Below are positions 12,801-23,927 of a DNA stretch of 64,000 nt, piece after piece. The notes beneath the pieces are model-generated. The model did not search any database. It was given only the letters and a program-made list of their open reading frames with translations, and was not told the origin of the DNA. Both the position numbers and the translations under genes were made by a program. The stretch comes from Mya arenaria (taxonomy: Eukaryota > Mollusca > Bivalvia > Myida > Myidae), in assembly GCF_026914265.1 (NCBI RefSeq), contig NC_069129.1:18895945-18959944 (forward strand). The letters are read 5' to 3'. Each line of letters starts with the position of its first letter. Positions within the stretch are counted from its first letter, which is position 1.

Positions 12801-13323
12801 TTTAAGCTATACAGTTCCTGGTTTAATACGTTAAAGTATTCAAATACCAAAACTAAAACTCACCCAATATCCAAATCGCAAGCAGTCTTATTGCAGCATC
12901 AGGTGGCTTGCAATCAAGATAAAATGGCTTCATTGCATACAGAGATGCACTGTATGCACAAAAAGCCCAGTGTGGACCTGAGATCAGGGTTAGGTAGCCC
13001 CATGCTGTAAGAAATCCAGGCAGGGGACCGAATACTTGAAGGATGTATGCATATGCTCCCCCACTTTTAGGAAACATAGTCCCTAATTCTGTGAAGCATA
13101 ATGCTAGAAATAGATTCATAATTCCACCGAAAACCCACAATATCAACGACAATGCTATAGATCCCGTGTAACTTAAAATAGCTGCAGGTGCTACGAAAAC
13201 AGAAACATGACCAGTAACTGAGCACAATATAGAAATGACATGAAATAACGATATTGAGCGTTTCATCTCAAGTTTGTGGTGTTCCACCTCTACGGTGGGT
13301 TCTGTTTCTTCCAACTTTCCCAT
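6836..13323 (-). CDS. SLC7-type amino-acid transporter light chain, 10 exons, 478 aa
   Basis: This is an APC-superfamily heteromeric amino-acid transporter, expected to exchange amino acids across the plasma membrane with an SLC3 heavy chain. Exons: 12864-13323, 12548-12673, 12209-12308, 12053-12097, 11682-11805, 11272-11375, 11051-11147, 10037-10186, 7782-7959, 6836-6888. All have GT-AG borders and phases agree throughout. The start is the first ATG of exon 1. Family landmarks are ELGTMFPKSGGAYAYI (TM3), a cysteine in LDCKPPDAA that aligns with the SLC3 disulfide site, VFTYGGW and MEEVKNP (TM6), and KPKVYHRF near the C terminus. The tail YITVGLQKLLSVGKAA resembles b(0,+)AT/SLC7A9. The TM1 motif GSGIF is replaced by HVSVF, so substrate handling may differ. 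Length is normal for the family. No stop or frame break is present. Confidence 0.9.
7098..7735. repeat. 28-bp minisatellite in the last SLC7 intron
   Basis: About 22 diverged head-to-tail units of roughly 28 bp, close to agaagcagtgatcatccaga plus ccaagcct. There are no unique spacers, so this is not CRISPR-like. It lies between exons 9 and 10. Confidence 0.85.
8690..8781. repeat. Fragment of a dispersed mollusc repeat
   Basis: The stretch tctccgggttttccggtttc followed by tcccacaacacaagaccac is a phrase seen repeatedly in bivalve SINE-like elements. A related reverse-complement fragment lies near 20895-20945. No tRNA head is visible here. Confidence 0.35.
8782..9118. mobile_element. hAT-type MITE, copy A
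   Basis: The terminal inverted repeats of about 47 bp start CATTCGGAACTCCTCGGC, and the right end is its near-complement. Flanks ACAAGAAT (8774-8781) and ACGAGAAT (9119-9126) are 8-bp target duplications differing at one base. The interior is AT-rich without an ORF. A 336-bp copy in the same orientation lies at 15566-15901. It sits in SLC7 intron 8. The 8-bp duplication points to hAT or P-like transposases. Confidence 0.8.
10316..10880. repeat. 27-bp minisatellite in an SLC7 intron
   Basis: About 20 units close to atttagttatgtgatgttta plus ctaaggt. The most uniform stretch is 10607-10700, with three nearly identical 27-bp units. It lies between exons 7 and 8. An open frame across it encodes only a repeating peptide and is not a gene. 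Confidence 0.85.
11535..11661. repeat. Tandem duplication of about 62 bp in an SLC7 intron
   Basis: The block beginning ctggtctaacaatgtaatct and ending gaatactatc occurs twice in direct succession with two small differences. It lies between exons 5 and 6. Confidence 0.8.
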
Positions 13324-15124
13324 AGTTACACAGTGTCATACACGTTATATCCTTTAAACATAATGATAAAAATGTTTGACAGTTTACATCTGATCAAACT
13401 GTCAGTCTACAGACGCTTGTAAACATTCTGGTCCGCGTTCGTATTACACTGATAAAACCGCTACCGGATAGATTAAGGTTATTTTAGGTATCCAACGTAG
13501 TACTTAGTCTGGATTACCTACCCTACCACTGTGCTACTATTTGTTATATGTTAGACAGAGAACCGGTCAATCAACGGACCCGAATTGAGAAGTATATGAT
13601 ATATATGATTTTTGAAAGTGTTCGTTTACTTATATGAACTGCTAACAAATAAACATCTATAAAAAGAAATATATATACATTACCATATTATGCAACATGC
13701 AACAGTAACATAAGCATTAACACATATTTAAAAACAATATGCATGTTTTCTTTTACGTTAGACTAATTTTGCAAGAATGTGTTTGGATATACGAGTATTC
13801 TAAAAATTATAATTCTAATAAATGATGTTTTCATTGGAGAACCACGCTGATGAAATATTTACCAACAATTGTTGTTAACATTTTTTAGAATCTTTTATGC
13901 GAAATGATTCAGGATTATTTTTTACCAACTTTCTTATGCGGATATATAAGAAACTTAAAGAAAAAGTCACAATAAGAAGCAAACAAACGATTGGGTGGTT
14001 TGCCAGCAAGGTGAGTTTGTTAACTTTAAGTTAACAACGTTGTTAACGTCATCATTGAGCACTAACTTTTAATCGTTACTGCTTTGGACGTTAAATGGAT
14101 ACACTTGTGATCTGCTGTTTTTTTTCTAACAAGATTTGCCTGGTGGTCCTAAACAGAGTTTGGTTATGAATTTTCTCTGACTGGGCCTGTCCCTGTAGTT
14201 TCATTGCATTATTGAAACAACAGTTTTAGCTTTACTTGTTTATATTTCAATATGTGTGCACATCACCCAATAGTTCACGTTTAAAAGCTAATAACGATGT
14301 CATTTATCACTTTCTGAACAATCGGTAAGTTGTAAGTAATCAATTATGTTTTATAATATGTTTTTCTGTCAAACCGACATTTAATTATACAACTGCTGAA
14401 TAATGAACTGTTTCAAAATATATCAGTTACACTTTTTAACTCGTCAAGCAGTTATGAAGGCGACCGTGAATATAATTGGTGATGAACATTCAAAGCATAT
14501 TTAAATCGCTTTAAGACTACTCGATACCGCCCTTAATACTTAAGGATTGCAGTTTCAAAAGTAACAGACATGACATAATTTGGTACTCCAAGTGTTAAAT
14601 ACATGTTATCATCTCAATCTCAATCAGTTCTAACATACTTTTCCAAATCTTAACGAATTTAGCATAAAGATTTGACATAACTTGTTCTAACTTTATTTTA
14701 ATGCTCAGACACATGTCTCTACCAATTAGCTCGACGGACGAATTCCATTTTATTATTTAGAAGGTTTATTACGGGAACAACCGCCAAATTTCCATTCAAT
14801 CAAAAGTGGGTTTGATTGAGTAAGATGTTTAGAATTCACGCATAGCCGCTGGTTGGTAAAAGGGGTTTCGCATAAACACTAACTAAGTTATTATTGATCA
14901 AGTTCCCGTGACCCTCTTTTGTTTAATTGAGTTTACCAAAGTCTGCTCGCGCCTATTGGTTGCATGGCTTGACCCCGTTGTGACGCCATCACGACTTAAA
15001 TTGTGTTTAAATGCCATAAGTGACATGAGATACAAGCGACAGCGTTTCGCAGTCAGATCCAGACATTGTAATTGAAGAAACAGAGTGGGATACAAGAGAT
15101 CCGGGTGCGAAATCATATTTTATT
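13324..15124. promoter_or_regulatory. Upstream region of the SLC7 gene
   Basis: This region precedes the SLC7 start codon on the minus strand and should contain its 5' UTR and promoter. The clearest feature is a cluster of GTTAAC palindromes at 14019-14047. No other gene or repeat is recognised. Confidence 0.35.
14019..14047. promoter_or_regulatory. Overlapping GTTAAC palindromes
   Basis: GTTAACTTTAAGTTAAC (14019-14035) overlaps the perfect 18-bp palindrome GTTAACAACGTTGTTAAC (14030-14047). The two share the middle GTTAAC, giving three evenly placed sites. The half-sites resemble those of HNF1-type homeodomain factors; binding is inference. It lies about 700 bp upstream of the SLC7 start codon. 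Confidence 0.35.
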
Positions 15125-15370
15125 TGCGAAGAGATCTCTTGGTTCCTTAACGTGCTCGGTGTAAAGCACCGTTACACGGAATACAACTTATACCTGGGTT
15201 GAACCAGTACGGAGTACACCATTTTTTCAGTACTACCCCTAAAGTGCCGAGCGCTAGGCAATGGAGCTACTGGTACCATATTTTAATGTTTTTCGGTTTG
15301 ACGCGGCCGGGGTTTGGACCCCGACCATCCGCACCCAAAGCGATCGCTCACTGAGCTATCGAGGCGGATT
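15125..15370 (-). mobile_element. tRNA-derived SINE
   Basis: On the minus strand a tRNA-like head (about 15296-15370) has an A box, GATAGCTCAGTGAG, and a B box, GGGGTCCAAACCCC. A body follows with gcgctcggca and cacgttaaggaacc, phrases common in mollusc SINEs. The head does not form a convincing functional tRNA. A fragment of the same family is at 26825-26965. Confidence 0.7.
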
Positions 15371-15565
15371 CCCCTAACCCCCAACTAGGAGCAATGTTAA
15401 TATTCACTATTTGTCCCTTTCTCGAAATAGTAAATGTGGTGCCAACAACAGTAGCATGCTTTCGTACACCTCGAAATGTTTATAATTGCCCGTAACATAA
15501 TTTGCTTAATGTTGAACAACAGTTCTTACAGGTGTATCAACACTTATATTTCTCATCGACTCAAG

Positions 15566-15901
15566 CATTCGGAGCTCCTCGGCCATTTTATCGAAAACAA
15601 CGTCGGATGTATTTGGACGGTTTACATACTCAAAAAGTGATACGTTTAAGTCCGCTGCAAGTAGATCGCGTAGTAATTTTATTTAGCAGTTAAACTTGAT
15701 AACTAAACTCTTCGAAATCTTAATTATGTTTGCAATAATACACTTCAATGGCAATCAATTTAAGCTTAGATCAATAAATACGACTCTAAAACACTACATT
15801 TAAAAAATGATATAATTAAAAAAAATACGAACTACTTCAACTGATGTACCGGCATACATCCGAGGTTGTTTGGAAAAATATGGCCGAGGAGTTCCAAATC
15901 C
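15566..15901. mobile_element. hAT-type MITE, copy B
   Basis: This 336-bp copy matches 8782-9118 at most positions. Flanks GACTCAAG (15558-15565) and GAGTCAAG (15902-15909) form an 8-bp target duplication with one difference. Confidence 0.8.
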
Positions 15902-15929
15902 GAGTCAAGAAAAATAAAACAATGAGTTC

Positions 15930-16600
15930 AAAAAGAAAACAAATTCAAACCGGTCTAACGGGACGCGCCATCGCATACCGGTCGAATCGACAGCAAACTT
16001 AATAATGACAACACGCGTCTGGATACCATTGACGCTTCTTAAAACAAAGTCAATGAACATATAAAGAAAATGTTGACGTATGTGATTTCCGTTGGGGACC
16101 GTGTAAATGCTTTGTAGCATAACGACTCAATAGCTTGATAAAGTTTGTCACGCTGGAATTCAAACTAGGGAAGAAATGTTATAGGTTTAGTCGCAATCGA
16201 TAAGCAGTATCTGGGTACATATGTATTCGGGAATATCTCGAAAGAAAAGGATGATTCGGCTGAGAATGAAGCTCAATTATGCGACATTACAGTAGGCAAC
16301 CTAAATGTTGCACAGGACATTGCTGATCGTTTGTAAATTAAGCGCGTTCATAGAATAAACAATCTTTATCTGAACAACACGTTCTCATGGAAGTTGTTCA
16401 AGTTCTTTAGCTTTTAGGACCGCGATGAATTCGTACGACGACAACGCGAAATCCTGCATGATACTGATGACTTCTTGCATTGAGATTGCCGCACATAGCC
16501 GCACCGAAGATCGTATACCGCCATGGTAAGCGTGCCTGGATTTCGTACGATAGGCTATATATTGATGGAAGGCCATTCTATTCTGACCAGGAACGTGGTT
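15930..16600 (+). mobile_element. Decayed LINE ORF1 relic
   Basis: Several plus-strand frames give pieces resembling L1-type ORF1 proteins: a coiled-coil-like stretch (LDTIDASLNKVNEHIKKML), then IKRVHRINN and DRDEFVRRQREILHDTDDF, and finally FRTIGYILMEGHSIL. The order matches the RRM-like and C-terminal parts of LINE ORF1. Stops and frame changes break it throughout, so it is non-coding. The assignment rests on pattern memory only. Confidence 0.45.
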
Positions 16601-17211
16601 GACCTGAGGACGTAGGGACCGGCAGAAGGGTTCGTGGCGTAGCTACCGCTATGGACACGAGGGCCAGCGCAACGATTGACAGAGTGAGGAAGACCTAGGT
16701 AAAGGACGGGCCCCAGGTGGATCAGCGTAACGGATTACCAAGACTCGGCTATACATGATCTCATGTAATCTTACAGATCTAAGCAATAAAATATGTGATA
16801 CAGATGTGTAATTATAACATGCAAAACGCCCTTTATCGTTAATTTCAGAACCGTTGACTTTCAGATCATATTCAATAGCTCGCAAGTCAATTATAAAGAT
16901 ATTTACTGGTATCATTAATAAACGAGTCTATTTTTAGGCCGAAAGTAATAATGGTATTAGTGATGATCAATTTGGTTTTCATGCAATGGATGAAATAAAG
17001 ATTGGTATGTACATATAGTCATGAAGCATTTGTTATGCGTTTCGAATATCATCAACAATATATTGTAACTAACAATACATATACATGCTTTTTTTGTATG
17101 TACAACATACCAGTCATTCATCATCTTGTCTTTGTAACTTTTATTATATGCATACATGGTATGTGTAAAATGCATTTATTTTATGGTTATTTGAAACAAT
17201 AAATAGAGGAT

Positions 17212-17356
17212 ATTTGTATATTTCAGTGTAATATTTTATTTCACGAGTGTCATAGAAAAACATATTTTCACGAGTGGCGAAGCCACGAGTGAAGACGTAG
17301 TTTTTCTATGATCACGAGTGAAATTAAATACGATCTTACACTGATATAAACAAATT
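17212..17356. repeat. Palindromic element with CACGAGTG arms
   Basis: The arms run from tatttgtatatttcagtgta and tttcacgagtg inward to a GGCGAAGCC centre (17276-17284), and their complement runs out to cactgatataaacaaa. The whole 145 bp can fold into one long hairpin. It may be one end of a larger foldback element. Confidence 0.65.
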
Positions 17357-19688
17357 TTCTGTTTCTTTTATGCTTATTTTCGGAATTTTATTAAGTTTTT
17401 ATTTTTTTTCTGAATTATCGCCTTTTTTGAAAAGGGTGGTTTTTACGCCGCTACCCGTGGGGCGCCCCTCATGCAAAATTATAGCTGTCAACTTTTCTAT
17501 TTTCAGTTTGCTGAAAAATAGTTTTCTGCTATTCATTCTTATAACTTATTATTCGCTAGTTTTTTAGTGCAAAGCTTTTATGAACAGTAAACAATGAAGT
17601 TTTATAAGTGCACGCATGTTCCAAAAAATAATGAAAACACTTTTATTTCAAGTTGGGCATGAATACATAACCAAATAACCAAATTACTACGCCGCTATTT
17701 AATGAATGAAAATTTGAAAGGTCAAATGTGTTAGCAAAACAAATGCGGATACTCATTGGATTTGAAACATTCTTCTTAGTTTAAGACTGCATGTGTTTCA
17801 TAGTAAATTAATATTCAGTCATCTTACTGCCAGAGACCAGTCTGTTTCACTTGAAAACAGGTTTGTCCCAGATAAAGACTGAATGCCACGCTAGTTTGTT
17901 GACAAATTTTGAGGTGTGGGTGGGGTAAAAAATATCGGATTATCTGTAAATTGTTGTGTGAATTTTCCAGGAAGCTCATTTTACGTACTACAACGGCAAA
18001 CAGTTCAAAATACATTTGAACGATGATATAACATACTATTTATGTTCGAACAGTTGTTTTTGTCTGTAATTTGTTTGGTATGAAAGCAAACGTTCGAACA
18101 TTCCGCTTCAAAGATCAGGAAAACGGGATAACCGGTAATAAACGGTAAGTTGTTAATTTCCAAATATATATCTACTTAAATTTATAAAACATTTGTTTAA
18201 TTTTAAAACATTTTGTTGACAACATTTACTGGTTCAAAGTCCAGTGTTCTGTTTTGATCAAGGTAAGTTACTACAAAGGAATTTAAAAGTAGTTCTGAAA
18301 GTTGATATTTTCACTCCTTATTTTGCAGTGAAAATATCACATTGATATTTTCACTGTTGTTATTTCACTGTTAAACCCCATATTTCCTCGTAAAGCATGA
18401 AAGAAAATACTTTATTGTTTATATCATTTTTACACATTTATACTCCATCTATTTATTTTTCTCTCGTTTAAAGTGTTCTTATGTCATGTTATCAAACATG
18501 TTGATTTAATATATCATGTTACAATAAAATGTGTATGCTTTGGTTCATCAATAAATATGTTTGAATTTTGGTCGTTTGTCTCCAAATCCTGGGCCCATCA
18601 TTAATATCCGGTCTGTTCGTCACGATTCCAGTGTAAAAAAATGATATTTAGAAACAACTTTAAATTACTCAAAAAAGGAAGAAAAAGATCCCGACCGTTT
18701 ACCGTTTTTGGAAGTTATATCGGAACCAAATTAATTGTTTGGCCTAAATGAATAACTCAAAGCGTCCAAGAAGAAAATAAAACAAATACACTAAATCTGC
18801 ATTTATTGAATCAATGAAGTTAAGATTGATTACAACATGTATGCATGACATATCAACAAACCTTTGATTATAAACCAATGGTTAATGTTTTTAAACATAA
18901 ACCACAAGTAATTATTTCTGGCATGCTATAACTCGATGGTTAAATGTTCGCAATGATATGATGAGCATTTAAAACACGCATAAAAATGTCAATATTTGTT
19001 TTTACATATAGTTGTTTGTTTGCCATTGTCATGTGGAATGAAAAAAGCAACAACATAAATATATGCACTTAAAGTGCAGATATGACTTGCGAGATACAGG
19101 CCAAATAATTGTCAAGGTTATAATTTGAGGTAAAACGGTCTTTTAAGACGCTATAACTTTTAAACAAAGTGTAAATGTTTTTGTCATGATAACCAGGAAA
19201 GGCTGAACGCTAAAATATCATCTGCCATTCTTAATGGATCCAGAACAAACCAGTTCTGTATTCTTTCAACTATATAGAAACCCCAATATCGGACGATCGA
19301 TCAACGTCTTGTAACACTGTACAAAGCAGTACTAAAATAAATGAATTAGATTGATCCGAATTCTAAGCAGCAGAACGTCGAATTTGATATCGTTATAACA
19401 TTATACAAAACATTGACAAATCATAAACAAAATATACATGTACGAACAACTCATCGAGGTTAAAATGAGGCACATAAAGCCTGATGTAAGACTCAAAAGG
19501 TCTTGTAAATATGAATATTTAAAAAACAACAACTTAAAACAAACTTCAAAAAGAAGCAGTATATCTACATTTTCACATGTATAATTATTTGAGATGATAA
19601 TACACATGAGGTACAATGAAACCTTTACTGAATAAAACTGGGAAAGAAACAGAATGCTTTAAAGTTAATCATCGGTTAAGACTATCAA
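17357..19688. other. Spacer between SLC7 upstream DNA and UNC93 3' end
   Basis: AT-rich. It contains short inverted phrases around 18300-18370 (gatattttcac and its complement agtgaaaatatc) that may belong to the 17.2-kb element. The last few hundred bases before 19689 probably hold the UNC93 3' UTR. No gene is recognised. Confidence 0.4.
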
Positions 19689-22600
19689 TCAGTTAACTTC
19701 GACTTGTAAAGTAGACATTGCTAGTTTCATGGATTTCATTTCAGCTATTTCAAGCACAATATAGCAGGTTGTTGTGACTACGCATGAGCCGACGATGAAG
19801 AGTATCTTGGACGTCATACAAAGCGAGCTAGACATGAGGAAAACGGCTATTCCAGCCACTCCTTGCAGAACCCTACAACTTCCAAACGCCTCTTCATAGC
19901 GGTCAGCGAAGACTGTCGAAATGAGGCCTAATGAAAAGGAACAAAAATGTGGCAAATGAAAAATGACCAGAGAAAGACTCAAACATTGCATACTCTGAAG
20001 ATGATTAATCAACTGCAAATAAATCAAATGGCAATGTTTTATTACCACTGTTTCTATTTCATCACACGTTAACAAATGAAATTCAAGCCCTTTCTTTATA
20101 CATTATACTAGTAGTATTGGGTTAATAGTATTGAAATAAATCAATGGTGCATACTGTTAGTCTGTGACTGCCATATGCCATCGGCGAACCCCCAGACACC
20201 CAACAACGCCAAAAGCCACGGCTGGTCCACCTCAGTCGGTTCCCAGTACATCATGCCGATGAGACAGGCCAAGTTTAAGGCGGCAGCTGAAAGTACAGAC
20301 GTTTTCTTGAGCGCCCTTACATACCTGATGCCGATTATTTTTTTTATATCATATTAGCTTACTCACTCTCGTCTTACCTGTCCTATTCGACTCGTAATGA
20401 TTTGACCTTGCATTCCGAAAGTCGCGAGACGCTGTTCTGTAAACAAGTTTGTGTCTACTAAACCTTGACATAGGCGCTATAGAGAACTAGTTGAACTTGT
20501 GATCTGGTATCTTACCACTTGAGTTTTAAGAAACTTGCCATAGCATATGATCTTCCATTATTATAACAAATTGGGATTGGAAGTTTGTTTTTAAAGTTTC
20601 ATTTGTATTTAGTTTTGAGGTTCAGTCATTTCCAAGAGATAAACATAATTCCTTCGCAACATAAGGAGGTGAGCTAATTTAACGAAGACAATCACAGATT
20701 TGCTGATTGTAAATTTGAAAAGCTGTTAAAAACAATTAAATATATTTGAACGAATGAAAACATAATGTTTGAGAACGATTGAAGACATGCAACCAGACTA
20801 TGATTTGTACTTCACACTCACTTTTGCATTGTGGCGATTTCTTAATTGAATTTATTAAAATATGAATAAATATACGCGAGACTGTGCTCTTGTCTTGTAA
20901 TGGAAACCGGAGTACCCAGAGGAAATCTGTTTGTCCGGCCTGGTGAACAATAATTATATCGAGTTAACTTTGATGAGCAGTACATCAAAACCAATGAACA
21001 ATACATTCTGAAGTTCAAAAAGGACAATACTTTGCTGATGGCATAAGGTTGAAAAATGCTCTTGTTGAATGAAATGACCTTATCATTTTTGATGAATTGG
21101 TTATTAGTTTTTCATTGGTCTATGATCTATTTCGATTTTGAAGATACCCCTTATTCCCCGTCGACGCAGGAGGAAAACGCTATCTACCAATCATTGTAGT
21201 TCGGTAAATAACCGAATGTACTTACCTTGGATAATATTTGCTTTAAATTAGCCTTAATTTACAGTTAAACCAATCTTTAAGAATTCCTCATTCTGTTTTT
21301 TAAAGATTATTTTACCTCCTAATTAACAAGAAGATGTTACATCCCACTTTTCATTTGGCGCGGAAACAGTTCCAGTTGACATCCGTGGAATGGTTCACTA
21401 TAAAGTAAACTAAACCACTGAAACAGAAGTTGAGAATTAGCACAATAACTGGGAGACAAAATCCCAGGAGTTTCCATTTTATTTTACTCAATATTGTAAA
21501 GTACTATGAAGGTGGCTGAATCGAGCCCCCTTAGATGGTAAATGTAAGAGAAACACGAATAATCTATGGTGAAAAAAACACTTTAGTTTAGTCCATTACA
21601 TTCAATCGTTGTAATCAGTAAATATGGTAGTACAAAAAGTTATAATCTAGATGAACTACCTAAGAGAACAATTGGCATTCTTCCGGTCAGACGTGTAACC
21701 TTGGCAACTGCAACAGAACTCAGAGACCCGCACACCCCATAACAGATCATGGAATAGCCGACCATCTGAACACCGAGCGGACAGGTGATGTAGCTCTAAA
21801 ACATAGCGATATAAATGACCATACTGATATTTTAAGACCAATATCAAGTATTGAGCACCCTTCTTGATCATGTTAACATTTGAAATGACGAGGGTTTTTT
21901 GTAAGTTATTTCAAAGTCATGCCTTTAGAATAAATGTTTACTAAGAAGGTAAAGCGCATACATATACCTGCAATATGTCGGCGACGACAAAGCCACTGCT
22001 CAGGACAGTATAAAGACACAGCGGTACGGCGAGGCCAAATTTCCTGTCAATAAGAATCTGGAAATATTCCACGCATCCTTTTCCAAGGTCACGGCAAGTA
22101 AACGTTTTCGGGCTAAAGTCTGGTACCTTGTCTAACAAACAGTATATAACAAGAATGGAAATGATCCCACATGCAGTATACGTTCCTATAAGGAAAAGCA
22201 TATCCCGATTGTCAAACGCGGGATGTTCGGTGACGTCACTCTCTATCAAGCATCTACTACCACATGTGGCTGGAACTGCCACCACAACGTCAGTGTTATT
22301 TGTTTTGAAAGTAGCGTTTCCATCTTGGTAAATGTCCACTAGATAACTTGCACTGGTTTGGTTCCCATTGTAGAACTGTTTATGCAGTTCCATTTTTGTT
22401 ACAGCACTCATAAATATAAGGGAGGATACCAGATTTCCGACGACCATTGCAAACTGGGTGCTGAGAGAAAGTATGCCAAAATAGCGACTTATATAAGTCT
22501 CAAGCGACTTCCTTTTCATTGTGGCTTCAAATAATCCAACCTCGGTAATGTAAGTGCTAATAGCGTTTAAGAACACAGCGGCAGCAAATCCATGAAGAGC

Positions 22601-23927
22601 AGCGCTTGGAACTAATGTGTACACTTTGGGGTAGTAGTTTGCAACAATATTGAAGACATATGCACACGCACTCCAGCAAAGACAGGTCCTTGGGGGAAAC
22701 CTTCGGACGATAAACGGAGTGACAAAACTCCCGATCATGAACGTTGAAAAGAAAACAGCAAGCGACAGAACCCCAACACCGGCCTCGGTATTGATGCTAC
22801 TTTGCAAATTTCTTAGTCCAAAAACAGTCGAGTACAAAAACATATTACTTACGCAAACTATGATCACATTTCTCATACTTCTTGTCTTTTGAGGAGAGTC
22901 GTATTTGCTGATAGATTGAAGTTTTTCAAGCGATTGGACATTCAACTCCTTACCTATAAAACCAGAACCAAACTCGGATTTGGATATTTTTTCAGCAAAT
23001 ATTCTTGATAGCAGCCGTTCTTGGAGACCCTGAATATCATCGTGTTTTGCCAACGTGTTACATGTACTGCGAACCCCACCGTCTTGGACCGAATGCAGGT
23101 TGATACTGCACATACTTCCAAACTCCCAACCGCTGCCGTATATCTGAGGTGGTGGAACGACTGCCATTTGAACTATATCAGTGACGTCTGTAAAATTCAA
23201 AGTCAAAGCCGAGCCTGCAATATCAAGTAAATCTGCATCAACCGAGCAAGAGTTTTGATCAAACGCATTGATTGTACAGGTATCAACTGTGGGCTTTTGT
23301 GTCGTTTCTTGCATATTTTGCTCGTGTTCAACAGTGTTTGTCAGTTCAGCTTTCTCCAGAAGTGGTGTTTCACTGCAATAGCTTTCAGCATCGGATGTAC
23401 TTCCTTGGCTGGTCTGTTCTGACCATGGATGCGGTTGACTATCCATTCTTAAATTCAGTTGAGTAAATACTGTCTTTGCAATATATTCAATTGGATTTTC
23501 TGGCAGCGGGGCTTCAACTGACATTGCTGAAAGGAAGCATAAATTGTTAACGTAACATAATCATTTACCGTCGCACTTTTGTCTTTTTAATTGGCATAAT
23601 TTTTAAACATTTGTCTATTCAATGCGCAAAAGATACACAATAACAACATACGCACACCATTACCGTCGAACTTAACAACGTATTGAAAGCGGACATCGGC
23701 GTTACGGATTTCCGATCATAACCTTACACTAGTAATTTTATTCATCATAACATGAGTAGCTTCAACATAAAACGTTGACAATCTAAACAAAACATATCTG
23801 GCTACAAGATACGAACTAAGATTTTGGTTGCAAAGTTAGTGCAGTGGCTAGCCCATTTGCTTCTCACCTATGTGACCTAGGTACAGGTTCATTACTAACC
23901 TTTGTCTGTATCCCATAAATCCGTCAT
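19689..23927 (-). CDS. UNC93A: UNC93A-like multi-pass membrane protein, 5 exons, 697 aa
   Basis: UNC-93 family proteins are MFS-fold membrane proteins; UNC93A function is poorly known, while UNC93B1 carries Toll-like receptors. Exons: 23900-23927, 21968-23526, 21660-21795, 20155-20286, 19689-19927, all GT-AG and in phase. The start is the ATG at 23927 in a 28-bp exon. The next ATG, at 23524, follows an acceptor and the frame runs through it. Residues to about 225 form a polar cytosolic extension absent from typical ~460-residue UNC93A. Then come RNVIIVCVSNMFLYS (TM1), GLRNLQSSIN, a first-half MFS bundle, a long luminal loop with sequons NQT, NAT and NNT, and a second bundle including ITCPLGVQMVGYSMICYG and WGFADGIWQSQTN, both close to UNC93A. 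No stop or frame break is seen. Confidence 0.88.
20885..20950 (-). repeat. Fragment of a dispersed mollusc repeat
   Basis: The complement reads ctctgggtactccggtttcc, matching the phrase at 8690-8781. It lies in an UNC93 intron. Confidence 0.3.
23832..23895 (+). repeat. tRNA-like SINE head in UNC93 intron 1
   Basis: The stretch gttagtgcagtggctagccc and then gacctaggtacaggttcatt resembles a tRNA with A and B boxes. Mismatched stems and altered box residues make a working tRNA unlikely. It stops within five bases of the exon 1 splice donor. Confidence 0.4.

Noticed and set aside
15296-15370. Functional tRNA gene
   Set aside because: A and B boxes are present but the acceptor and anticodon stems do not pair well, and a SINE body follows.
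6836-23927. SLC7 and UNC93 genes as a coordinated transporter system
   Set aside because: Same strand and neighbours, but about 6 kb of repeats and separate promoters lie between them. No shared regulatory element was seen.
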